DNA of 9,923 nucleotides from Candidatus Hydrogenedentota bacterium (GTDB lineage: Bacteria; Hydrogenedentota; Hydrogenedentia; Hydrogenedentales; SLHB01): positions 1 to 9,923 of the forward strand of contig PWNM01000003.1 in NCBI GenBank assembly GCA_003557825.1. Direction: 5' to 3'. Numbering within the stretch: the first letter of the stretch is position 1; the number at the start of each line of letters is the position of its first letter. Below, piece by piece: positions 1-6,227 of this stretch. The translations under genes and the position numbers were made by a program. A model generated the notes under the pieces. It had not been told where the DNA came from. It searched no databases and saw only the letters and a program-made list of their open reading frames with translations.

Positions 1-1
1 A

Positions 2-451
2 TTCCAGCTGACCATCGAGCACGGCTATATCTCGCTCGATGGTAACGTATCAAAGTTGTCATCAACCCAAATCGAAGCCGCTCCTCTGGCCCGCACGGTG
101 GCGTGCCGGTTGGCCAAAGGGGATTATGATCCAACGAAAGGCCTCTGGATAGCACGAACGCCGGGGCACCCCGAGGTGGAGCCCGCTATCTTCCGAGCGG
201 TGGATTTCCGGGAGCTTGCGATAGGCGAACCGGGACTTCGAGTCGACGAGGTATCGAATGAACCGGAGGCCATGGTAGTACGAGTAACGGCGCAGGCCTT
301 TGCCCATGGCGTAACGCTTGAACTGCCCGATGGATGCGTGCCTTCGGATAATTATTTCGATCTATTGCCGGGAGCATGCCGAGATGTGGCTATTTGTACG
401 CCCCGCCCCTTGGAGTTAAAGGACATTGGCGTGAGCTGTTGCACACGGTAA
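2..451 (+). CDS. GH2 beta-mannosidase-like glycoside hydrolase, C-terminal end (5' truncated)
   Basis: The reading frame is open from the left edge of the window to the TAA at 449-451, giving 149 residues of a protein that starts outside the window. The segment ending in SDNYFDLLPG (about residues 114-123 of the fragment), followed by a short beta-strand, is the characteristic end of the C-terminal Ig-like beta-sandwich of GH2 beta-mannosidases. The preceding stretch, with VVRVTAQAFAHGVTLELP, fits the same domain. GH2 beta-mannosidases remove terminal beta-linked mannose from oligosaccharides. The catalytic TIM barrel and its two glutamates are not in the window, so activity cannot be judged, and another GH2 specificity such as beta-galactosidase is possible. 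A TTG at 56 could be called as a start, but the homologous-looking sequence continues upstream of it, so truncation at the edge is the better reading. The next gene begins 10 bp after the stop, which suggests one transcript. Confidence 0.8.
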   Translation, partial: FQLTIEHGYISLDGNVSKLSSTQIEAAPLARTVACRLAKGDYDPTKGLWIARTPGHPEVEPAIFRAVDFRELAIGEPGLRVDEVSNEPEAMVVRVTAQAFAHGVTLELPDGCVPSDNYFDLLPGACRDVAICTPRPLELKDIGVSCCTR

Positions 452-461
452 AGGAAATGCC

Positions 462-1595
462 ATGACATCACGGGAACGGTTGTTGGCCACAGTGGCAGGG
501 AAGCCGGTGGATCGTCCGGCCGTCAATTTTTATGAGATTGGCGGCTTCATGGTGGATCCTAATGATCCCGATCCCTATAACGTCTACAACGATCCCTCTT
601 GGAAACCGCTCCTGGAGTTAGCGGAAAACGAGACCGATATCACGCGGTTCGTGGGCGCGACGGCAAAGCCGATGCTGGAGAATTGCCGCCACGAATACTA
701 CACGGACGAGACAATTGATCGGAACGGCGCACGATTTATCCACACTACCTTACGGGTTGATGGGCGAACGTTGACGTCGGTGGGACGACGCGATCCAGAG
801 TTGCATACGGTCTGGATGATTGAGCATTTGCTGAAGGACATTGACGACCTGAAGGCCTTTCTCAAACTACCCGATGAGGTCTTCGCGTACGAGCCTGACG
901 TATCCAACATGCCGGCTGTAGAGGATGCCTTGGGGGATCGGGGCGTGGTGATAGTAGATACAGCCGACCCGTTGTGCCATGCGGCGGGGCTGTTTTCGAT
1001 GGAAACCTATACGACCATCGCCTATACCGAGCCGGTTTTGTTTCGCCGGCTGCTCGATAAATTCGCCCGTTGGCTGTACCCGTATGTTGAGACTGTGGCC
1101 AAGGCCTTTCCGGGGCGACTGTGGCGAGTAGTGGGTCCTGAATACGCCACAGAACCCTATTTGCCGCAGGAATTGTTCCAGGAGTATGTGGTCAACTACA
1201 CGAAACCAATTGTACAGTCGATCCAGTCCCATGGAGGGTATGCGCGACTCCACTGCCATGGCCGAATTCGAAGCGCTCTGCCCCACATCGTATCAATGGA
1301 GGTAACCGGTCTCGATCCCCTGGAACCGCCGCCTCAGGGGGATGTGGAACTGGCTGAGGTGCGGCGCGAGTATGGACGGGACTTGGTCTTGTTCGGTAAT
1401 ATCGAAGTAAGTGACATCGAAAACCTCGCGCCACGGGAATTTGAACGGGTCGCAGCAAGGGCCCTTGAAGATGGAACACGGGGCGAGGGTCGGGGGTTTG
1501 TGCTTATGCCCACCTCCTGCCCGTATGGTCGAACGATTACGTCCAATACCCTCGAGAATTACCGTACCTTGATCCGCCTGGCGCAGCAAGGATAG
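462..1595 (+). CDS. UroD/MtaA-like family protein (uroporphyrinogen decarboxylase superfamily)
   Basis: This 377-residue protein begins with a typical family N-terminus (TSRERLLATVAGKPVDRPAV) and has the length of UroD/MtaA/CmuA proteins. Seen motifs are a GPEYATEPYLPQELFQEYV segment (about 225-243), LHCHGRI (263-269), a GLDPLEPPPQGD block (283-294), LFGNIE (310-315), and TSCPYGRTIT followed by TLENY (351-367). In the MtaA/CmuA methyltransferases an H-x-C motif and a distal Cys bind the zinc that activates the thiol acceptor. Here H264, H266 and C353 occupy those positions, so the middle ligand appears to be His. The N-terminal arginine signature of true HemE enzymes is not evident, so haem synthesis is unlikely. 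A one-carbon or methyl-transfer role is inferred from the family only, since no corrinoid protein is visible nearby. The substrate is unknown. An AAGGAA ribosome site at 451-456 precedes the ATG. The gene lies 10 bp after the GH2 gene and 56 bp before the permease. Confidence 0.85.
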   Translation: MTSRERLLATVAGKPVDRPAVNFYEIGGFMVDPNDPDPYNVYNDPSWKPLLELAENETDITRFVGATAKPMLENCRHEYYTDETIDRNGARFIHTTLRVDGRTLTSVGRRDPELHTVWMIEHLLKDIDDLKAFLKLPDEVFAYEPDVSNMPAVEDALGDRGVVIVDTADPLCHAAGLFSMETYTTIAYTEPVLFRRLLDKFARWLYPYVETVAKAFPGRLWRVVGPEYATEPYLPQELFQEYVVNYTKPIVQSIQSHGGYARLHCHGRIRSALPHIVSMEVTGLDPLEPPPQGDVELAEVRREYGRDLVLFGNIEVSDIENLAPREFERVAARALEDGTRGEGRGFVLMPTSCPYGRTITSNTLENYRTLIRLAQQG

Positions 1596-1621
1596 CCTTT
1601 ACATATAGGGAGAAGAACCCC

Positions 1622-1642
1622 ATGGTGAGAAGCCGCCCATAG
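1622..1642 (+). other. Possible six-codon leader ORF before the permease gene
   Basis: An ATG at 1622 opens a short frame encoding MVRSRP that ends at TAG 1640-1642. A purine-rich AGGGAGAAG at 1607-1615 sits at suitable distance to act as its ribosome binding site. The TAG overlaps the first base of the permease's own Shine-Dalgarno sequence (AGGGGGG, 1641-1647). This ORF is in the same frame as the permease, so it could also be a relic of a longer N-terminus closed by the stop. Translation is not proven. A frame this short can arise by chance, and the case rests on its position and the upstream ribosome site. Confidence 0.3.
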
Positions 1643-1651
1643 GGGGGAAAG

Positions 1652-3043
1652 ATGACCGATTCGCAAAGCTCGGAAAATGCAATCGACCGATTCTTCGGTA
1701 TCGGCGAGGCGGGGTCAACGGTTCGACGGGAAGTTGTCGGGGGTCTGACCACCTTCGCCACCATGAGTTACATCATCTTTGTGCAACCCACGGTGTTAAG
1801 CGCCGCTGGGATGCCCTTTGGGTCGGTATTGCTGGCCACCTGTTTCTCCGCTGCCTTTGCGTCCATCTTGATGGGCTTCCTTGCTCGGTATCCGTTTGCC
1901 CAGGCTCCCGGCATGGGACAGAACTTTCTTTTTGCCTTCACGGTCTGTGCCCCCGTTGGCATGGGCGGCATGGGATTCAGTTGGCAGGCCGGACTGTTCA
2001 TCGTCCTGTGTTCGGGCATCATTTTTTTGACCTTGTCCTTTTTTCAGTTCCGGGAAAAAGTGGTCGATGTATTACCGGCATGCCTCAAACACTCTATCGG
2101 ACCTGGAATCGGCCTGTTCATCGCGTTCGTGGGGCTTCAATGGGGCGGCATTATCGTGCACAGCCCATCGACAATGGTTCAGATGGGCAGTTTTCATACC
2201 GGTCCGGCCCTGTTGACCACAGGCGGTACGCTGCTCATCGTCGCACTGCTTGCCCGAGGGATACGGGGAGCGATTCTGATCGGCATCCTGGGCACGGCGG
2301 GCGTCGGCGTAGCGACGGGCGTGGTTCCTTACTCCTATGAACCATTCGAGTTCTCGGTTGAGACGTTTTTTCGCTTGAGTCCAAGCGAGGCATTGGCAAG
2401 CTGGCCCAATGCCCTACTCGCCATTGGTTTATTCTTTTTCCTTGACCTGTTCGATACGGTAGGTACCCTCGTGGGCGTCGGAGCGCAAGGCGGATTTCTG
2501 GATGAAGAAGGCCGTCTCAAACGGGCGAATCAGGCGTTCATCTCCGATGCGTCGGGCTCATGCTTCGGCGCACTATGCGGAACCTCGACGGTAACCACTT
2601 ATGTAGAGAGCGCTACGGGCATCGCCGCCGGAGCCCGCACGGGATTGGCGGCGGTGGTAACGGGGTTGTCGTTCCTTGCCGCAATCGTCCTGGCGCCCGT
2701 CGTGCGTATCGTGGGAGAGGACGTTGGACCGGCCTTTTATGGCGAAGAGGCCGGCGTTCAGATCAGCATGTACCCAGCCGTCGCTCCCGCCCTTATCACG
2801 GTGGGCTGCCTCATGATGACACCGTTACGTAAGGTCAACTGGGACGATTACACGGAGAGCTTTCCTGCTTTTCTGACCGTGGTCGGCATGGTTCTCGGCT
2901 ATGGCATCACAGAGGGCATCGCACTGGGTTGTATTTCCTATGTACTTATCAAAGGCCTGTCCGGACAATGGCGGGATGTTCACCCCATCCTCGCAATCAT
3001 CGCACTAGCCCTCATCCTGCGTTACGCCTTTCTCATGGCATAG
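1652..3043 (+). CDS. NCS2 / AzgA-family purine (adenine, guanine or hypoxanthine) permease
   Basis: This is a 463-residue polytopic inner-membrane protein of normal length for the AzgA-like branch of the NCS2 transporters, which import adenine, guanine or hypoxanthine, usually with protons. Visible family signatures are the N-terminal REVVGGLTTFATMSYIIFVQP (26-46), AQAPGMGQN (83-91) for the half-helix that lines the substrate site, FFFLDLFDTVGTLVGVG (261-277), and GTSTVTTYVESATGIAAGART (310-330). Many hydrophobic segments span the length, ending in a hydrophobic tail. The start is chosen because AGGGGGG at 1641-1647 is a strong ribosome site 4 bp upstream of the ATG. The gene is 56 bp downstream of the UroD-like gene on the same strand with no terminator-like hairpin between, so co-transcription is likely. 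Which purine it carries cannot be read from the sequence. Confidence 0.93.
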   Translation: MTDSQSSENAIDRFFGIGEAGSTVRREVVGGLTTFATMSYIIFVQPTVLSAAGMPFGSVLLATCFSAAFASILMGFLARYPFAQAPGMGQNFLFAFTVCAPVGMGGMGFSWQAGLFIVLCSGIIFLTLSFFQFREKVVDVLPACLKHSIGPGIGLFIAFVGLQWGGIIVHSPSTMVQMGSFHTGPALLTTGGTLLIVALLARGIRGAILIGILGTAGVGVATGVVPYSYEPFEFSVETFFRLSPSEALASWPNALLAIGLFFFLDLFDTVGTLVGVGAQGGFLDEEGRLKRANQAFISDASGSCFGALCGTSTVTTYVESATGIAAGARTGLAAVVTGLSFLAAIVLAPVVRIVGEDVGPAFYGEEAGVQISMYPAVAPALITVGCLMMTPLRKVNWDDYTESFPAFLTVVGMVLGYGITEGIALGCISYVLIKGLSGQWRDVHPILAIIALALILRYAFLMA

Positions 3044-3139
3044 CGTCGCTGCTGTTCAACTCCGAGCCATGGAGTCCGTGTACACAAAACGGAGGCCGGC
3101 GGCGTCTCTAGGGTAAATTGAACTGGCCAAGGATGTCCC

Positions 3140-3670
3140 ATGAGCGGCGAATACGAAGCATACGAACGCCTGATTGCCCCCATCGAAGATAAGATGATGC
3201 GGGCGGTCTGGAGCGTGACGCAGAACCCCGACGATGCAGAGGAGGCCTTGCAGGAGGCGCTCAGCATCGTCTGGCGGCGATTCGACCGCATCCAACGCCA
3301 TGCCAATCCCCAAGCGCTCATCTTACGGATCTGTCTGAATGCCGCCTATGACTTGCTTCGGGCCAAGATACGGCGTCGTCGCCGCGAAGCGCGGTATGAA
3401 CCGGAACAGGCCCGTCCCGTCGGACCCGATGTGCAAACCGGACGTGAGGAGTGGCGGACAGCTGTATTCGAGGCCATTGGGCAACTGTCGCGCAATCAAG
3501 CCACTGCCGTGATGCTGCGGCTGGTGCAGGGCATGGGCTATGACGAAATCGCCCAGGTGCTCGGATGCCGCGCGTCCACTGCCCGAAAACACGTAGAACG
3601 AGGTCGGCAACGATTGCGGGAACTCCTCGCTCCCCTGGTGGCCGACGATGGACCGGAGGTCGCGATATGA
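3140..3670 (+). CDS. ECF-type RNA polymerase sigma factor
   Basis: This 176-residue protein has the two-domain layout of group 4 (ECF) sigma-70 factors. Region 2 spans about residues 8-74 and includes NPDDAEEALQEALSIVWRR (29-47), the core-binding and -10-recognition helix pair. Region 4 spans about 111-163 and includes LSRNQATAVMLRLVQGMGYD (116-135) and a helix-turn-helix EIAQVLGCRASTARKHVERG (136-155) that reads the -35 element. A basic linker rich in Arg (75-84) joins them. AAGGA at 3129-3133 is a ribosome site 6 bp before the ATG. The stop overlaps the start of the next gene (ATGA at 3667-3670), the usual arrangement for a sigma factor translated together with its regulator. It probably directs core polymerase to a small regulon under control of the coupled membrane protein. 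No extra C-terminal domain is present beyond the short acidic tail. Confidence 0.93.
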   Translation: MSGEYEAYERLIAPIEDKMMRAVWSVTQNPDDAEEALQEALSIVWRRFDRIQRHANPQALILRICLNAAYDLLRAKIRRRRREARYEPEQARPVGPDVQTGREEWRTAVFEAIGQLSRNQATAVMLRLVQGMGYDEIAQVLGCRASTARKHVERGRQRLRELLAPLVADDGPEVAI

Positions 3671-4572
3671 ACCGAAACGAGCAAACGGACAATGCGGTGG
3701 ACAAGATGATACGCAACGCTATGGACACGGATATGCCAGACGAAGTCGACCAACGGCTACGAGGTCACCTACGAATATTTCGCGAACGGCTTGCCATGCG
3801 GGGGCGCTTCTCTCCATTCGACATGGGTCGCCCATGGCCCCTAGCCCGCTTGGCGGCGGCCTTTTTGGCGGCGGCGCTGCTATTGTTCTTCATAGGGACA
3901 TTTGTAGGCGGCAGTACGCCGTCTTGGGCAGAGGTGGCCGAACAGTTCGGCTCAGCGCCTTTTCTAAATGCGACCATTTATGTCAAGTCCCATGCGCTGG
4001 CCGAACCGGTGCAGATCGAGATATGGATGGGTCAGGGCGGAAAACTCCGCATGCGGGCCGGACACGAGATCATCTTCGGAGAGAACGGGCGAATCATCGA
4101 ACGCGTGGCAATTGGGGATAAAGAGGGACCACGGCCCGATCTTGAATACGCCCAAGGCATGCTGCAGGATGTGATCCGCGACATGAGCAAGGCCGAAACA
4201 TTCTCGCTCGAGACGCTTATCGCGGCGTTGCCCATCGATGGCCAATTATCCGCTCCTCTCGAAAACCAGCTCGCACGGGTATCGAATGACATGGTCGTGT
4301 TCGACATTACTCCCGAAGCCTCACCCGACTGGGTACGGATCTGGGCGCTCCGGGAAAGTCGCCTACCGGTTCGGCTGCTCTACTGGCATCCGGAAACCGG
4401 TGAGAATGTGGATGTAGTCTTGTCGTACGGCGGCGAACCGCCTTCCAGCTTCTTTGATCCGGAAACGTTTCAGGCGCATCTGTCGGAGAACGCTTCGCCG
4501 GTCGATATAGCCTATGCCTTGGTAAAAGACATTGGTGGACGCCCCTTGGCTCCACAGGACATTCAACGCTAA
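3667..4572 (+). CDS. Putative membrane-bound anti-sigma factor, no ZAS zinc motif
   Basis: This 301-residue protein starts at the ATG of an ATGA overlap with the sigma factor stop; a longer in-frame start at 3565 would lie inside the sigma gene and add 34 residues of arginine- and proline-rich shadow sequence. Residues 1-57 are charged and presumably cytoplasmic. Residues about 59-80 (LARLAAAFLAAALLLFFIGT and following) form one membrane segment. Residues 82-301 would be extracytoplasmic: a SWAEVAEQF helix, then a likely beta-rich stretch (about 100-150, including ATIYVKS, QIEIWMG and KLRMRAG), a helical part (160-190), and further strands (205-255). Position and topology argue for an anti-sigma factor that holds the sigma factor at the membrane, but there is no HxxxCxxC zinc-binding motif, so this is inference. 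The beta-rich part resembles LolA/RseB-like folds in pattern only. Translation is probably coupled to the sigma gene. Confidence 0.65.
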   Translation: MNRNEQTDNAVDKMIRNAMDTDMPDEVDQRLRGHLRIFRERLAMRGRFSPFDMGRPWPLARLAAAFLAAALLLFFIGTFVGGSTPSWAEVAEQFGSAPFLNATIYVKSHALAEPVQIEIWMGQGGKLRMRAGHEIIFGENGRIIERVAIGDKEGPRPDLEYAQGMLQDVIRDMSKAETFSLETLIAALPIDGQLSAPLENQLARVSNDMVVFDITPEASPDWVRIWALRESRLPVRLLYWHPETGENVDVVLSYGGEPPSSFFDPETFQAHLSENASPVDIAYALVKDIGGRPLAPQDIQR

Positions 4573-4580
4573 CCCCTTAC

Positions 4581-4597
4581 GGGCCACGCAATGGCCC
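4581..4597 (+). repeat. Small inverted repeat between anti-sigma and prepilin-like genes
   Basis: GGGCCA (4581-4586) and TGGCCC (4592-4597) form a perfect 6-bp stem with a 5-base loop. It lies in the 47-bp gap just before the ribosome site of the next gene. No run of T follows, so it is not a clear intrinsic terminator. It could tune downstream expression or mRNA stability, or be chance. Confidence 0.35.
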
Positions 4598-4619
4598 ACC
4601 CCAAAAGGAGAGCTGACAC

Positions 4620-5486
4620 ATGAAGAAACGCCGTGGTTTTACCTTGATTGAGTTACTTGTGGTCATCGGGATAATCGCCATATTGGCGGCCATCCTGTTG
4701 CCCGCCCTAGCCCGCGCACGAGAGGCTGCCCGCCGGGCATCCTGTGCAAATAACCTCAAGCAAATGGCCCTGGTGTTCCAAATGTACTCCAACGAACATC
4801 GAGGCAACTTTCCGCCCAAGGTCCGCTTGTGTGACTTCAATCCGGATGCTATCGAGCGAAACTATGTGTGGATGGTAGATGCGATCGCCGTGTATCCCGA
4901 ATACCTGACCGATCCGGAGATCCTGATCTGCCCATCGAATGCGGTTGGACGGGCCGTTCTCGAACCCGATACGCCTCGCTCGTGGGTAAATGCGAACGGG
5001 AACATCGACCTGCACCCGCAGACCGGCTGCGGCAATTTCGCCCTCCACGGAGATGAGTCGTATCAATACACGGGGTATGCGATTCCAAAAGACAACCGTT
5101 TCCTGCTGGGTTGGCCGGGATTCGACCCAACGGATCAGAGCGGCATTCCGGATGTGGTCGAGGCCATCTTGCCTATGTTTATCAATCCGACAGTAGATCA
5201 GCAATTGCATCACCCCGAGTTAGGCCAAGTGACGATGATGCGGCTTCGGGATGGCATCGAACGGTTTTTCATCACTGACATCAACAATCCCGCCGCGGCC
5301 ATGTCGGCGCAATCCGACCTGGCGGTACAATGGGATGCTTTGAGTTCCCAACCCGAGGGATTCAACCATGTGCCGGGCGGCGCGAATGTGTTGTACATGG
5401 ACGGCCATGTCGAGTTCGTCCGGTATCCCAGCGAGGAATTCCCCGTCAATCCCTATATGGCCTTTATCGTTAACGCAGCCAGCTAG
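4620..5486 (+). CDS. Type II secretion/prepilin-like protein with H-x-DG C-terminal motif
   Basis: This 288-residue protein starts with a class III signal: KKRRG then FTLIELLVVIGIIAILAAIL, with prepilin peptidase cleavage expected between G6 and F7 and the conserved Glu at E11 (position 5 of the mature form). The hydrophobic helix continues with LARAREAARRASCANNLKQM (31-50), as in DUF1559-type pseudopilins abundant in planctomycetes and relatives. The C-terminal part contains GIERFFITDINNP (212-224) and GFNHVPGGANVLYMDGHVEF (247-266), the processing-associated H-x-DG motif. Here ten residues separate H250 from D261-G262, one more than the name H-X9-DG implies. It is probably an assembled or surface-exposed pseudopilin; the exact role of this family is not established. 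An AAAAGGAG ribosome site about 10 bp upstream supports the ATG. It lies 47 bp after the anti-sigma gene on the same strand, so it may be in that operon or be one of its targets. Confidence 0.9.
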   Translation: MKKRRGFTLIELLVVIGIIAILAAILLPALARAREAARRASCANNLKQMALVFQMYSNEHRGNFPPKVRLCDFNPDAIERNYVWMVDAIAVYPEYLTDPEILICPSNAVGRAVLEPDTPRSWVNANGNIDLHPQTGCGNFALHGDESYQYTGYAIPKDNRFLLGWPGFDPTDQSGIPDVVEAILPMFINPTVDQQLHHPELGQVTMMRLRDGIERFFITDINNPAAAMSAQSDLAVQWDALSSQPEGFNHVPGGANVLYMDGHVEFVRYPSEEFPVNPYMAFIVNAAS

Positions 5487-5514
5487 AGGGTGTTCCATAG
5501 TCTCCGAAAAACTG

Positions 5515-5523
5515 TGCTATGAT
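5515..5523 (+). promoter_or_regulatory. Candidate extended -10 promoter for the DUF456 gene
   Basis: TGC (5515-5517) directly followed by TATGAT (5518-5523) matches an extended -10 element (TGn plus a five-of-six match to TATAAT). A poor -35 such as TTCCAT at 5493-5498 lies 19 bp upstream, which is acceptable for an extended -10 promoter. Transcription would start near 5530, at the foot of the leader hairpin. This is inferred from sequence only. Confidence 0.4.
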
Positions 5524-5527
5524 CGCT

Positions 5528-5560
5528 GCCGAAGTCGAGGGTCGGTTCCTCGACTTCGGC
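5528..5560 (+). repeat. Perfect 12-bp inverted repeat in the DUF456 leader
   Basis: GCCGAAGTCGAG (5528-5539) pairs perfectly with CTCGACTTCGGC (5549-5560); G5540-C5548 extends the stem to 13 bp over a 7-base loop. It sits between the candidate extended -10 box and the AAAGGAG ribosome site at 5565-5571. No T run follows, so a standard terminator for the prepilin-like gene is unlikely. A 5'-end mRNA-stabilising hairpin or a control element is more consistent with its position. Confidence 0.7.
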
Positions 5561-5581
5561 GTCGAAAGGAGACATGACCCT

Positions 5582-6094
5582 GTGATGCAGGTACTGGCAA
5601 TTTTGGGATGGACGTTTTTTGGACTCGGGATCGTCGTCGGATTGTTGCTCGATTTATTTGGGTTATTTGGAAACTGGATCATCTTGGCGATGGTCGCCGC
5701 AGCATGGGTGCTAACGGGATTCGAACGATTCGGCCCTGTGAGCTTGGGCATCCTATTCGGCTTGGCCGTGTTGGGCGAGGTGCTTGAGGCGGCTTCGGGC
5801 GCGTATGGCGCACGGCGTTTCGGCGGCGGCCGAGACGCCGTGGTTGCTGCTATATTGGGTGGCATCGTCGGGGCTGTGGTGGGCACGCCCGTATTTCCCC
5901 TCGTTGGGACACTGATTGGAGCCTGCCTCGGCAGCTTTGTCGGAGTGGCCGCCATCGAACTAACGCACAGCAAGCGCACCCTGGGCGGCGCGGCATGGAC
6001 CGGATTTGGCGCAACTCTCGGTCGTGTCGGCGGAGCGCTGACCAAATTCGGCGTGGGGCTGGCCATGCTCGTTGTGGCAGCCATAACCTTCTGA
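5582..6094 (+). CDS. DUF456 domain-containing membrane protein
   Basis: This protein has 169-170 residues and is almost entirely hydrophobic, with about six membrane segments (near 4-23, 28-45, 53-70, 84-103, 105-125 and 148-168, counted from the ATG). The glycine-rich segments and landmarks GNWIILAM (29-36), GEVLEAASGAYGARRFGGGR (64-83) and GTPVFPLVGTLIGACLGSFV (100-119) match the DUF456 family, whose function is unknown. The start is either GTG 5582, 10 bp after AAAGGAG (5565-5571), or ATG 5585, 13 bp after it. A longer in-frame ATG at 5519 falls inside the candidate -10 box and is rejected. A tiny ATG-ACC-CTG-TGA frame at 5574-5585 overlaps the ATG at 5585 by one base, so reinitiation is possible. 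A hairpin precedes the gene, and it converges on dxs. Confidence 0.85.
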   Translation: MMQVLAILGWTFFGLGIVVGLLLDLFGLFGNWIILAMVAAAWVLTGFERFGPVSLGILFGLAVLGEVLEAASGAYGARRFGGGRDAVVAAILGGIVGAVVGTPVFPLVGTLIGACLGSFVGVAAIELTHSKRTLGGAAWTGFGATLGRVGGALTKFGVGLAMLVVAAITF

Positions 6095-6145
6095 AACTTA
6101 TCCTGACAAACCGCCGCTTACATCGTTCCGTCGTGATGAATATAA

Positions 6146-6179
6146 CATGGGCTTTCCCGTGCTTTCGGGAAAGCCCATG
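6146..6179. terminator. Strong hairpin between convergent genes, probable bidirectional terminator
   Basis: CATGGGCTTTCCCG (6146-6159) and CGGGAAAGCCCATG (6166-6179) form a perfect 14-bp GC-rich stem with a 6-base loop, 51 bp after the DUF456 stop and 48 bp after the dxs stop. Read on the minus strand the stem is followed by TTATATTCAT, a weak U-rich tail; on the plus strand there is no U tract. Position between converging genes favours termination. Confidence 0.7.
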
Positions 6180-6198
6180 CCATCTGACGTTCTTACCT

Positions 6199-6225
6199 CA
6201 CCCATTCATGATGTATGAATGGGTG
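6199..6225 (-). terminator. Second hairpin directly after the dxs stop codon
   Basis: CACCCATTCAT (6199-6209) and ATGAATGGGTG (6215-6225) make a perfect 11-bp stem with a 5-base loop. Read in the dxs direction it begins two bases after the stop codon. No U tract follows on either strand, so it would be a non-canonical terminator or a 3'-end stabiliser, acting in tandem with the stronger hairpin 20 bp further on. Confidence 0.6.
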
Positions 6226-6227
6226 CT

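Noticed and set aside
1596..1651. A purine riboswitch before the purine permease
   Set aside because: The 56-bp gap is too short for the aptamer, and the conserved loop sequences are not present.
3044..3139. A terminator or ECF autoregulatory promoter before the sigma gene
   Set aside because: Only a short GTGTACAC palindrome (3078-3085) and weak partial stems are visible; no convincing promoter pair or terminator stem could be supported.
3565..3666. A longer N-terminus for the putative anti-sigma factor
   Set aside because: The extra 34 residues lie inside the sigma factor gene and look like shadow sequence; the ATGA overlap at 3667 is the natural start.
5519..5581. An upstream ATG for the DUF456 gene
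   Set aside because: It falls within the candidate -10 box, and the added residues are encoded by the leader hairpin and the ribosome site.
5470..6084. A 204-residue minus-strand frame opposite the DUF456 gene
   Set aside because: Its Pro/Thr/Ala-rich composition is what results from reading a hydrophobic membrane gene on the other strand.
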